A DNA stretch of 64,000 nt from Tuctoria greenei (taxonomy: Eukaryota > Streptophyta > Magnoliopsida > Poales > Poaceae). The notes beneath the pieces are model-generated. The model was not told the origin of the DNA. It saw only the letters and a program-made list of their open reading frames with translations, and made no database searches. Numbering within the stretch: position 1 is the first letter of the stretch; each line of letters opens with the position of its first letter. The stretch is taken from positions 22,896,100 to 22,960,099 of the forward strand of contig JAYESD010000008.1 of the NCBI GenBank assembly GCA_036927565.1. The letters run 5' to 3'. Positions 53,966 to 64,000 of this stretch are shown here, piece after piece. The position numbers and the translations under genes are program-made.

Positions 53966-56900
53966 GTGAACTACAAAGCCGGAGGAAAGCATTGGGTACT
54001 CGATAGCGGGTGCACTCAACATATGACCGGCAATGATGGTATGTTCACCACCATAGAGAACCCCGATAATCATGAACAAGTCACCTTTGGTGACAACTCA
54101 AAGGGGAAGGTAATTGGTTTAGGTAAAATTGCTATTTCGCATGATTTGTCCATTTCTAATGTACTATATGTTAAGTCACTTAGTTTCAATCTACTTTCCA
54201 TTGCACAACTATGTGATCTTGGACTAACGTGCACCTTTGACAAGAATGGTGTTGTAGTAACTAGTGAATCAAGCAAAGAACTAATCTTCAAAGGCTTTCG
54301 GCATGGACATCTTTACTTGGTGGACTTCTCCAACAAGGATGCTAGCTTGACCACTTGTCTTTTCACTAAGACAAGCTTGGGTTGGCTATGGCATCAACGC
54401 ATTGCTCACATTGGGATGAGAAAGCTTAAGAAGTCGTTCAAGCTTGGGATGGTGACCGGCGTGAAGGATGTCACGTTTGAGAAGAACAAGCTTTGTAGTG
54501 CTTGTCAAGCCGGGAAGCAAGTTGCTTCACACCACCCAATGAAGACAATGGTGTCAACCTCCAAGCCGCTTGAACTACTCCACATGGACCTCTTCGGACC
54601 GTCCACATATCAAAGTCTTGGTGGTAATTTCTATTGTCTTGTTATTGTTGATGACTATTCTAGATATGCTTGGACCTTGTTTCTAGGTGACAAGGGTGAA
54701 ACTCCGGAAATCTTCAAGACCTTTGCTAAACGTGCTCAAAGGGAATTTCAACTTCCCATCATCAAGGTCCAGAGTGACAACGGCACCGAGTTCAAAAACT
54801 ACAACATTGGGGAGTGGTGTGATCGTGAAGGCGTGAAGCATGAGTTTTCAGCCACATACACCCCTCAACAAAACGGTGTCGTTGAAAGGAAGAACAAGAC
54901 TCTCATCACCCTTGCTAGAGCAATGCTTGATGACTATGGCACGTCGTAGAAGTTTTGGTCCGAAGCAATCAACACGGCGTGCCATGCCGCAAATAGGGTC
55001 TATCTTCACCGACTACTCCAAAAGACCCCATATGAGCTCCTCATTGGGAGAAAGCCCAACATCTCCTACTTTAGAGTCTTTGGGTGCAAATGCTACATCT
55101 ACCGCAAGAAAAGGCTCGGTAAGTTTGAAAGAAGATGTGATGTTGGTATTTTTCTTGGTTATGCATCAAACTCAAAAGCATATCGAGTATTCAACCAAAC
55201 CTCCGGGCTAGTTGAAGAAAGTTGTGATGTTGAGTTTGATGAGACTAATGGCTCCCAAGAGGAGAGTTTTGGTCATGATGATATAGATGATTAGCCTCTA
55301 CGAGAAGCCATGAAAAACATGACCATTGGAGACATCAAGCCCGAAGTTGAGGAGAGCCATGATCAAGGGGGAGCATCAAGTTCCACAATCAACACCTCCA
55401 TGGCGCCTCAAGTTGATGAAGAAGAAGAGAAAGATGATCCATTGCCAATGCAAGACTCACAAGCCACACAACACCAACAACAAGAAGAAGAAGTCCAAGA
55501 TCAAGTCCAACCACAAGACGAGCAAGATGCTCCACCACCGCCAAGTGCCTCACAATCACTTATGAGGCATGGACGCATCTCCAAGGCGCATCCGATTGAT
55601 CAAATCATCGGAAGTCCATCACGGGGAGTAAGTACTCGTTCTCGCCATGTCGCTTCATTTTGTGAGCACTACTCTTTTGTTTCGTATGTAGAACCCACTC
55701 ATATAGAGGAAGCACTCCAAGATCCAAATTGGGTGATGGCCATGCAAGAAGAACTCAACAACTTCACCCGCAATGAAGTTTGGGTGTTGGAGGAGCGACC
55801 CAAGAACAAGAACGTCATCGGAACGAAGTGGGTGTACCGCAACAAACAAGACGAGAATGGTGTTGTGGTCCGAAACAAGGCAAGACTTGTGGCCAAGGGT
55901 TTTTCACAAGTTGAAGGACTAGACTTTGGAGAAACATTCGCCCCGGTCGCTCGGTTAGAAGCCATTCGCATACTCCTTGCTTTTGCTTCACATCACAATA
56001 TAATGCTTTATCAAATGGATGTTAAAAGTGCCTTTCTTAATGGTTATATTAACGAGCTTGTTTATGTTGAGCAACCTCCCGGGTTTGAAGATCCGAGGAA
56101 TCCTAACCATGTGTATAGGTTACACAAGGCGCTCTACGGGCTCAAGCAAGCACCTAGGGCGTGGTATGAACGTCTAAGGGATTTCTTGGTCATGCAAGGA
56201 TTCAAGATCGGGAGGGTGGACTCTACACTCTTCACCAAGGACATCGACGGGGATTTATTCATTTGTCAAATTTATGTCGATGATATTATCTTTGGCTCAA
56301 CTAACAAATCTCTTAGCCATGAGTTTGGCACCATGATGTCTAGGGAATTCGAGATGTCAATGATTGGAGAGCTCAACTTCTTCCTTGGATTCCAAATCAA
56401 ACAACTTCAAGAGGGAACCTTTGTCTACCAAGAGAAATACACCAAGGATCTCTTGAAGAAATTTGATATGGGAGATTGTAGCTCAAGAAGCACTCCAATG
56501 GGAACAAATTGCCATCTCGACACGGATAAGGACGGTAAACCTATTGACCAATCTCACTACCGCTCTATGATTGGTTCATTGCTTTATCTTACCGCATCTA
56601 GGCCCGATATAATGTTTAGTGTATGCTTATGTGCCCGCTTTCAAGCGGCTCCTAATGAATCGCATAAGAAGGCGGTCTTTAGGATACTTAGATATCTTAA
56701 GCATACCCCTAGTATGGGCTTGTGGTACCCTAAAGGTACAACCTTCCAACTCTTGGGATACTCGGATTCGGACTTTGCCGGATGCCTCGTAGATCGCAAG
56801 AGTACCTCCGGTGGGTGCCACTTGCTTGGGCATTCCCTAGTGTCTTGGTCTAGCAAAAAGCAAAATTTCGTGGCTTTGTCCACCGCGGAAGCGGAGTATA

Positions 56901-57226
56901 TAGCGGCCGGTGCATGTTGTGCCCAAATTCTATATATGAAGCAAACACTTTTGGACTTTGGAATTAAAATTGGTTGTGTGCCTCTCCTTTGTGACAATGA
57001 AAGTGCGTTTAAGATAGCTAGAAACCCCGTTCAACACTCCCGCACTAAGCACATTGATATTCGCCATCACTTCTTACGGGATCATGAGGCTAAAGGAGAC
57101 ATCTCTTTGCAAGGTGTTAGATCCGAAGAACAATTGGCGGATATCTTCACTAAACCACTTCATGAGAAAACCTTTTCTAGACTTAGAAATGAATTAAATG
57201 TGCTAGATGCATCCAACGTCATGTGA
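53966..57226 (+). pseudogene. pol: Element B pol, two nonsense codons
   Basis: A 1087-codon frame beginning after a TAG at 53963-53965. Protease VLDSGCTQHMTGN. Integrase WLWHQRIAHIGM, CSACQAGKQ, QSDNGTEFKN (Gln for the usual Arg), PQQNGVVERKNKT. TAG at 54947-54949 and at 55292-55294, each where A has GAG (Glu). RT: MDVKSAFLNGYI and IYVDDIIFGS. RNase H: GYSDSDFAGC, EAEYIAAGACC, HSRTKHIDIRHHFLRDH. There is no frameshift along the whole gene, and the catalytic residues are kept. It ends NVLDASNVM followed by TGA. Confidence 0.9.
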
Positions 57227-58140
57227 GTTGCCATGTTCATGTAAGGATGCATATCATATAGGTCTTGTCTAACTCTCAAAGGATAGGGGCGAGCTAGAAA
57301 TAGTTTTCCCTGAAGAAGCCTTTGGAAGGTTTAAACTTGGCAAGATAGATTTATTTTATGCCTTGCATGATCTCTGCCATATAGACTTGCACTCATTCTA
57401 TTTCTTGCACTAATTTGTTTGGCATTACATACGGTAGATTGTCACAAAGGGGAACCCACCTCGTGAGAAAGAGACTTGTTTGAAATGCAATATCTTAACT
57501 CATTTAAGGTGGGAAGAACAAAATGTTGGGTGCGTTAATGCCTAGAGGAACATGCTTCATTGAGATAGCAGTCTTCATACTCTACCTCACAAAGCATGGG
57601 CCTTACATTTCATTTGGATATTTTTCCCTCTATTTTTTTTCTTTTTTTCTTCGGTGTTCCATTTGCTTCAAGGTCTAGCCAAGCTATTGGCATATTAGCT
57701 TTTTGAGGGGTAAGGGGTTGCCCAAAAAGTCCTAAGACATGTGTTTCCCATTGTTTGATTGTTTGGTCAAAGGACATATATGGGATGTTGGTGTTTAGTA
57801 TTCATCGGATTATCCGATGCTTAAGTCCTTCCCCCATCGGATCAATAGGTGTTCAATCTTCAAGTGCCAATTCAGTCAGAATCTCAAAATGATCCGATGA
57901 GTTCACTCAGAAAAACATCGGTCTATCCGATGTTCACAAATCTGCAACCTTGATGAATTCCACCGATGCCTTTCTTATCTAACGTCGGTCCATCCGATGT
58001 CCTCAGTGACTCCTTGAATATCCTTACTGTGCTATTCATCCGATGATCAAAACCCTAGACGTCGGTCCATTCGGTGTCCAATGCACTTTTCTGGAAAACC
58101 TTTATGTGGCATTCGACCGATGCTTCTCATGTCCATCATC
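57227..58140 (+). promoter_or_regulatory. Element B pol-ORF3 spacer with CATCGG/CCGATG array
   Basis: Non-coding. At 57800-58135 it holds repeated CATCGGATTATCCGATG, CATCGGTCTATCCGATG and CACCGATG motifs, the same theme as in the LTR. The equivalent region of A (62531-63889) continues into a TATA-like box and leader, but in B that part and the ORF3 start are deleted at about 58141. Confidence 0.6.
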
Positions 58141-59105
58141 GGGCCAGGCTTGCTGACGAGAGCGTGACTCGCTTTGGTCACTATCGTGCCTCTGCTCCTG
58201 GAGACCGTCGCCTTGGTCGTCCAGTTGAGCGCCAGGTCCGGGCCCGTCTGTCAGAGGAAGATTGGTCCGACCTAGTGCGGGAGGACGAGAGGCTTGCTGA
58301 GGCTGAGGCTCAGGGGGAGGACCTGCAACATATCTGGTCTAAGAGCGACACCGACGAAAGTGTCGAGGAGTACTTCCCTCCTCCCCCCTCTCCCCGGCAG
58401 CACGACGCGGAGGATGGAGGTTCTACAGTGCCACCTCCCACTCCACCTCCCGTCACTGAGGCGCAGGTCACGCAGCCTTCTGAGCTGACTTCGCTCCTCC
58501 AGCAGATGGTCGAGCAGCAGCGACTGGACAGGCTGGCCGCCGAGCAGGCCCGCGCGGAGCAGGCTGCGCGTCTTCTTGAGCTCCAGCAGCAGCAGCAGGA
58601 GATGCAGCGTCAGATTGCCCGTGAGAGGCATGAAGACACTGATCGGCTGACGGGGCTCATCGACCAGATGCACCAGCGCACTCTGGACCAGCAGCAGCAG
58701 ACGCAGCAGGCGATGATGGGGATCCTGGGGTTGATCACCAACCTCTACACCCAGATCGGGATCGCCCTTCCATCGCAGCTGCCTGAAGTAGCTCCTCCGC
58801 CTCCTGTCTTGGCTCCAGCTGCTGCACCAGTGGCTCCAATTCCCTCCACTCCGATCCCTTCGTTCAGCATGTCCCCGCTGTTGGCTCCAGGTGCTCCTCT
58901 TCACTCCCCACTGCCGGCCACTTCACTGTTCCTTCAGACGCCGGCCTCTGTCACCAGTGTACCTGCTCCAGCACCTCCTCCTCAGCAGGCACCGACGGTG
59001 GCATCTTCGGCTCCGGCAGCACCCTCCTCCGCTACTCCGGCCAGCAGCTCTGACGACAGCGACGGTGACCAGTTCGTCATCGCGCCCAGCTCTCAGGGTC
59101 TGTAG
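58141..59105 (+). pseudogene. Element B ORF3, C-terminal part only
   Basis: Sequence becomes coding-like at about 58145 (ARLADESVTRFGHYR), straight after the array, so the N-terminal part is lost by deletion. An apparent ATG at 58074 lies inside the repeat array and is not native. Features: acidic region, Pro-rich patch, long Gln/Arg/Glu coiled coil (VEQQRLDRLAAEQARAEQAA onward), a Pro/Ala-rich stretch of about 100 residues, and an acidic end (SSDDSDGDQFVIAP). No signal peptide or membrane segment. It sits where Sireviruses carry the env-position ORF; function is unknown. Confidence 0.7.
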
Positions 59106-59447
59106 GTGCTCGGATCCCTTTTCGGTGTCTTGATGCCAAAGGGGGAGAAGAGGTAGAAGAGTCAGGGGGAGTGGTAGTAGTAGTCTCAGGGGGAGTGTGT
59201 GTTTATCCTTTGTATTCGTGCTTGAGTACTCTTTTGTAATTTTAATTAAGCACTCTTCCGCTTGTCTCATTTGTTTATGGTTTTAATCGATTGAGCTTTT
59301 CGCACCATAAATTTCATTTGCTTTTTACAAGCTTAATGTGTCTTATCTTGTATTCATTGCATATCTACTTGAGTATTGTATCATCAAATTCATTATTATT
59401 GCGCTTTAAACTATTGTGTTGTCATCAATCACCAAAAAGGGGGAGAT
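59106..59447 (+). other. Element B 3' untranslated region with multiple polypurine tracts
   Basis: AAAGGGGGAGA at 59138-59148, CAGGGGGAG at about 59164 and 59188, and the LTR-proximal AAAAAGGGGGAGAT at 59434-59447. CTTGATGCCAAAGGGGGAGA (59129-59148) is identical to a 20-base stretch after ORF3 in element C. Confidence 0.8.
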
Positions 59448-60830
59448 TGAAAGCATCTAGGCCCCATGAGGTACGGTTTTGGTGATTAATGACAACCATT
59501 CGATATTACTAATGAATTTGTGAATGCAAGGTCCCAATAACACTCAATCAAATGAAATCAAAATTACATTGGAGACCCATATAAACTCAACGAGTGAGAT
59601 CAAATCAAATCATATGAAGAAAAGAAGTGAAAGCTCTAACTTAACATCACTCAAATGCTTGAAGACAATCAAAACAACATTTCAAACAAGTGTCAAAGAG
59701 GTCACAGGTTCAAATTCCAAAAGAACAACTCAAAACAACTCGAAGTCAACAAGTTGAACACACCGGATCATCCGATGGTTTTTGAGTTGACTTCATCGGT
59801 CGAGTTGTGTCAATAGAAAAAGAAGACCTCAGAGCAAAGAACTCACCGGATCATCCGATGTGAGTGGCTCAGTGACATCGGTCCATCATCACAGATTGCA
59901 ACACCATTGGACCAAGTGTAGCACCGGATCATCCGATGTGCAGACTTACACACATCGGTCGATCACTCCAGTAAGCTTCAAGATCAAGCAAAATTCTGGA
60001 GGAAGAGCCACCGGATCATCCGATGAGAAGACAGATCAACATCGGTCTAACAACGGTCATATCTGACACAGTGACATCAGCTAATTTGGCTTTGACTGAT
60101 GTTAACTGAAGGGGAGACATCGGATCATCCGGTGTTCGCAGAGAAGTGATGTCAGCCTACTTTTCCAACGGCTATCTCGTGGAGGCTGGCTATTTATACC
60201 CCTTCAACCTGTCAAATCTAAAAAGACTTGAAGCCCAGACATACTCTACACATCCTAGAGCATTCAAGCAATAGAGCTACCACTTTCACATCATTTGATC
60301 ATCATTTGTACACCAAGAGATAGGCTAGAACTAGCTAGAGACAGTGCTTGGGTGCCTCCACTCTTGGTGATTGGAGTCTCTAGTGTAGTGAGAGCAATAA
60401 GGGAGTGTCCCTTGGTGTGTGTGACTTCCGGAGCTTGCCAAGAGGATTGTGGAAGCCCGGAGGATTCCAAAGTGTACAAGGCTTGAGCTCCACCTTGCCA
60501 AGGTTGGCGAACGGAGAAGAATAGTGAAGATCCCCTTGTCTCGGTGACTTGGGAGTGGCAAAACCCCTCTGTGGGTGCCACAACGTGGACGTAGGAAGAT
60601 CCTTGTGATCTTACCGAACCACGGGATAAACTCCGTGTCCCTTGAGCGTTTGCATCCCTCTCCCTTTTTTTTACACTTATGCAATCTTCATTCCGCAACT
60701 TTAATTTACATTGATTGCATAGTTTAATCGCATAGGGAATTGGGCTTTAGGTTGTTAGTTTTTAATTGCCTTAAAATTTGAAAGAAAGCCCAATTCTCCC
60801 CCCCCCCTCTTGGGCGTTTCGATCCTTACA
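59448..60830 (+). repeat. Element B 3' LTR (1383 bp)
   Basis: TGAAAGCATCTAGG to GATCCTTACA, TATTTATA box at 60191-60198, palindrome array at 59762-60135. It differs from the 5' LTR at about 8 positions and by a longer C run near the end (60798-60807). Confidence 0.95.
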
Positions 60831-62530
60831 ACCTTCGCCAAGTGCTTCACAACCACTTATGAGGCATGGACACATCTCCAAGGCGCATCCGATGGACCAA
60901 ATCATTGGAAGTCCGTCAAGGGGTGTAAGTACATGTTCTCGCCATTTCGCTTCATTTTGTGAGCACTACTCGTTTGTTTCATGTGTAGAACCCACTCATA
61001 TTGAGGAAGCACTCCAAGACCCAAATTGGGTGATGGCCATGCAAGAAGAACTCAACAACTTCATCCGCAATGAAGTTTGGGTGTTGGAGGAGCGACCCAA
61101 GGACAAGAACGTCATCAAACAAAGTGGGTGTACCGCAACAAACAAGACGAGAATGGCGTGGTGGTCCGCAACAAGGCAAGATTTGTGGCCAAAGGGTTCT
61201 CGCAAGTTGAAGGACTAGACTTTGGGGAGACATTTGCCCCGGTCGCCCAGCTAGAAGCCATCCGTATACTCCTTGCTTTTGCTTCACATCATAATATTAG
61301 ACTTTATCAAATGGATGTGAAAAGTGCCTTTCTTAATGGTTACATTAACGAGCTTGTTTATGTTGAACAACCTCCCGAGTTTGAAGATTCGAGGAATCCT
61401 AATCATGTGTATAGGTTGCACAAGGCGCTCTACGGGCTCAAGCAAGCACCTAGGGCGTGGTATGAACGACTACGAGATCTCTTGATCATGCAAGGATTCA
61501 AGATCGGGGGGGGGGGGGGGTGGACACCACACTCTTCACCAAATACATCAACGGAGATTTGTTCATTTGTCAAATTTATGTTGATGATATTATTTTTGGT
61601 TCAACTAACAAAGCTCTTAGCCATGAGTTTGGCAAAATGATGTCTAGGGAATTCGAGATGTCAATGATTGGAGAGCTCAACTTCTTCCTTGGATTTCAAA
61701 TCAAGAAACTTCAAGAGGGGACCTTCGTCTATCAAGAGAAGTACACCAAGGACCTCTTGAAGAAATTTGAGATGGGAGATTGTAGCTCAAGAAGCACTCC
61801 AATGGCAACCAACTGTCATCTCGACACAGATAAGGACGGTATACCTATTGATCAATCTAACTACTGCTCTATGATTGGCTCATTGCTTTATCTTACCGCA
61901 TCTAGGCCAAATATCATGTTTAGTGTATGCTTGTGTGCTCGCTTTCCAGCGGCACCTAAAGAATCGCATAGGAAGGCGGTCTTTAGGATACTTAGGTATC
62001 TTAAGCATACCCCTAGTATGGGCTTGTGGTACCCTAAAGGTGCAAAATTCCATCTCTTGGGATACTCGGATTCGGACTTTGCCAGATGCCGCGTGGATCG
62101 CAAGAGTACCTCCGGTGGGTGCCACTTGCTTGGGTGTTCCCTAGTATCTTGGTCTAGCAAGAAGCAAAATTCCGTCGCCTTGTCCACGGCGGAAGCGGAA
62201 TATATAGCGGCCGGTGCATGTTGTGCCCAAATTCTTTATATGAAGCAAACCCTTTTGGACTTTGGTATTAAACTTGGTTGTGTGCCTCTCCTTTGTGACA
62301 ATAAAAGTGTGGTTAAGATAGCTAAAAATCCCGTTCAACACTCCCGCACTAAGCACATTGATATTCGCCATCATTTCTTGAGGGACCATGAAGCTAAGAG
62401 AGACATCTCATTGCGAGGTGTTAGGTCCGAAGAACAATTGGCGGATATCTTCACTAAATCACTAGATGAGAAAACTTTTTCTAGGCTAAGAAGTGGGTTA
62501 AATGTGCTAGATGCAACGAACGTCATGTAA
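60831..62530 (+). pseudogene. pol: Element A pol, third piece (RT and RNase H), frameshifted
   Basis: Continues the pol frame after the ACCTT duplication (SQPLMRHGHISKAHP). One base is missing near 61118 (after KDKNVI), and a G15 run at 61506-61520 replaces GGGAGGG, causing a second shift. RT blocks: ARFVAKGFSQVEGLDFGETF, MDVKSAFLNGYI, IYVDDIIFGS. RNase H: GYSDSDFARC, EAEYIAAGACC, HSRTKHIDIRHHFLRDH. It ends NVLDATNVM followed by TAA. Catalytic residues appear retained apart from changes such as ARC for AGC next to the RNase H Asp. Confidence 0.85.
61506..61520 (+). repeat. G15 homopolymer in A pol
   Basis: Fifteen G where B has GGGAGGG. Slippage or sequencing error could account for the frame change. 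Confidence 0.85.
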
Positions 62531-63889
62531 GAATGCATCTCATATAGGTCTTGCCTAACTCTCAAAGGATAGGGGTGAGCAAGGGTTAGCTTGGGATGGA
62601 GGTTCTTTTGGGTTTCCCCAAGGTTTGGAGAGTAGCTCTCCCTGAAGAAGCCTTTGAAAGGTTCAAATTTGGCAAGATAGATTTATTTTATGTCTTGCAT
62701 GATGCCTGCCATATAGACTTTAATTTCTTGCACTATAAAATTGTTTGGCATTGCATACGGTAGATTGTCACAAAGGGGAACCCACCTCATTAGAAAGAGA
62801 CTTGTTTGAAATGCAATATCTCAACTCATATAAGGTGGAAAGAACAAAATGTTAGGTGCGTTAATGCCTAGAGGAACATGCTTTAAAGAGATAGAAGTCT
62901 TCATACTCTAGCTCACAAAGCATGGGCCTTACATTTTATTTGGATGATTTCCTCCTATTTTTCTCGGTGTTCCATTTGCTTTAAGGCCTAGCCATGTTAT
63001 TGGCATATTAGTATCTTTGAGGGGTAAGGGGTTGCCCAAAAAGTACTAAGACATGTGTTTCTCATTGTTTGTTTGTTTGGTCAAAGGACATATATGGGAT
63101 GTTGCTGTTTAGTAGTCATCGGATTATCCGATGCTTAGGTCAGACCATCATCGGATTAGTTGGTGTTCAAAAGCCAAGGGCCAGTTCAGTCAGTATCTCA
63201 AATGATCCGACGAGTTCATTCTGAAAAACATCGGTCCATCCGGTGTTCACAATTCTGGAACTGTGACGAATTCCACCGATGATATTCCCTTCCATGTCGG
63301 TCCATCCAATGTCAACAATATCTTTTTGAATACCTATACTGTGACATTCGACCGATGCTATCCTTTGCACGTCGGACCATCCGGTGTCAATGGCACTTTT
63401 TTTGAATAACCTTACTGTGCCATTCGACCGATGCTTCTAACGTTCAACACCGGTCCATCCGGTGTTAAAGTTTCGGCTAGGGTTTGGGACCCACTATTTA
63501 AACGGTGTCTCGCCTCCCGCTCTTCTCTCTCCCCGATCCCGTCGCCCGCACCTCACCTTCCACCGCCGCCGTCGCGCCACCGCCGTCTCCGGTCGCCGCC
63601 GTCCTTCGATCACCGTCGCCCACCTCCGGTCGCCGCCGCCATTCTCCAGCGCCGCCGCCACTCACCTCCACCGCAGCGCCGCCGCCACTTGCCTCCACCG
63701 CAGCCGCCGCCGCCGCTCCACCCAGCCGCCGCCGCCGCTCCACCGAAGCGCCGCCGCCGCCTCTCTCCACCACCGTGGTGCCTCCCTCTACGGCCACCAC
63801 CACGTCGCTAGGGTTTCCCGACCCGTTGATCTCCGTGTCACCGTTCAGTGCATTCGACGTCGTCGACTTCGTTCACGCGCCCGATCGCA
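62531..63889 (+). promoter_or_regulatory. Element A pol-ORF3 spacer: array, TATA box and leader
   Basis: Non-coding after pol. An array of CATCGGATTATCCGATG, CATCGGTCCATCCGGTG and CGACCGATG motifs (63117-63464) repeats the LTR theme. It is followed by CCACTATTTAAACGG (TATA-like at 63495-63502), a CTCTTCTCTCTCC tract about 25 bases on, and a CCG-rich leader up to the ORF3 ATG at 63890. The order (motif array, TATA, pyrimidine initiator, GC-rich leader, ATG) is that of a stand-alone promoter. This is inferred from layout only. Confidence 0.6.
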
Positions 63890-64000
63890 ATGGCTCGTGA
63901 CAAGAAGAACAAGGGCAAGGCCATTGCGGAGCCGGCCGCAAAGAAGCAGAAGCTATCCAAGGAGGAGAAGAAGGCGTTGATGGCCACTCGCGCCGCTGAG
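63890..64000 (+). CDS. Element A ORF3, first 37 codons
   Basis: The ATG at 63890 opens MARDKKNKGKAIAEPAAKK and stays open to the window end. Upstream open frames in the CCG-rich leader are stop-poor by composition and ignored. The Lys-rich start is reminiscent of a nuclear-localisation-like segment, but that is a guess. By position it is the same gene whose C-terminal part remains in element B, and the counterpart of ORF3 in element C. Cut by the window edge. Confidence 0.6.
   Translation, partial: MARDKKNKGKAIAEPAAKKQKLSKEEKKALMATRAAE

Larger units (their letters stand above)
50386..60830 (+). mobile_element. Sirevirus-type copia element 'B', nested in A
   Basis: Complete LTR-to-LTR element flanked by perfect ACCTT duplications (50381-50385 and 60831-60835), in the same orientation as its host A. 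LTRs are 50386-51764 and 59448-60830, with about 8 substitutions by eye (about 0.6%), so insertion is recent. Gag has one nonsense codon, pol two, ORF3 has lost its N-terminal part, and the primer-binding site is altered. It has copies of every part seen in A. Confidence 0.95.
37326..64000 (+). mobile_element. Sirevirus-type copia element 'A', interrupted by D and B, runs off the window
   Basis: 5' LTR (37326-38733), primer-binding site, intact gag, pol in three pieces (40935-42136, 50104-50385, 60831-62530), spacer and the first 37 codons of ORF3. The 3' LTR lies outside. It is inserted into element E, with AAGAC as the 5 bases before its LTR. It shares its whole organisation with element B, which sits inside it; the protein pieces are very similar, so the two are members of one family. 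Confidence 0.9.

Noticed and set aside
58074..58140. ATG and N-terminus of the B ORF3 frame
   Set aside because: This part lies in the non-coding palindrome array and aligns to spacer DNA in A, not to ORF3.
63431..63889. Pro/Arg-rich open frames in all plus frames before ORF3
   Set aside because: All three frames are open because of CCG repeats; this is best read as a GC-rich leader.
1..64000. tRNA or rRNA genes
   Set aside because: Only tRNA-complementary primer-binding sites were found; no cloverleaf-like or rRNA sequence was recognised by eye. A tRNAscan-type search would settle it.

Overview
The window looks like a slice of intergenic heterochromatin from a plant nuclear genome, most likely a grass (Poaceae). 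The evidence is Stowaway-like and Tourist-like MITEs, a plant LINE tail, Tat-type Ty3/gypsy and Sirevirus-type Ty1/copia elements, and the lack of any complete host gene. I see no prokaryotic operons, rRNA, tRNA or CRISPR. Roughly 80% of the window is nested LTR retrotransposon.

Layout. Positions 1-7234 are low-copy-looking DNA with small elements: an inverted-repeat GCCCGG-rich block (2452-2907), a 635-bp Tourist-like MITE with TTA duplications (3238-3872), a 5'-truncated antisense LINE with a 14-bp target duplication (5213-5733) and an 83-bp Stowaway-like MITE (5981-6063). A putative LTR 'F' (7235-7334 plus 30225-31180) is split by a Tat-lineage gypsy element 'G' (7335-30224) flanked by the perfect 5-bp duplication GAGGA. 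G carries an internal inversion: gag, protease, RT, RNase H, a second RNase H, an antisense ORF and half of the 3' LTR are flipped relative to the 5' LTR, primer-binding site and gag start. G is itself interrupted by Sirevirus 'C' (11146-23350, minus strand), which has gag, pol, an extra ORF3 and two LTRs, plus an extra copy of its own 5' leader on the wrong side of the left LTR. The integrase part of G is missing at that junction. Positions 31181-33685 hold nothing I can name firmly.

From 33686 the minus-strand copia element 'E' is cut at 37325 by Sirevirus 'A' (plus strand, 37326 to beyond the window end). A has an intact 708-residue gag. Its pol is split into three pieces by minus-strand element 'D' (42137-50103) and by Sirevirus 'B' (50386-60830, flanked by ACCTT). 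B belongs to the same family as A and has nearly identical LTRs, but carries nonsense codons in gag and pol. The window ends 37 codons into A's ORF3.

The proteins fit the copia and gypsy life cycle: gag coat proteins with zinc knuckles, then protease, integrase (copia) and RT/RNase H. All the pol genes are broken, so nothing here looks autonomous now. The most unusual signals are four. (1) Short CGGA/TCCG palindromic or half-site arrays occur in the LTRs of elements C, A/B, D and G. (2) In families C and A/B the family-specific array is repeated, with a TATA-like box in A, in the spacer between pol and ORF3, which looks like a second internal promoter. (3) A conserved TGTAG/G stands at every gag-pol junction. 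(4) Element G has the internal inversion.
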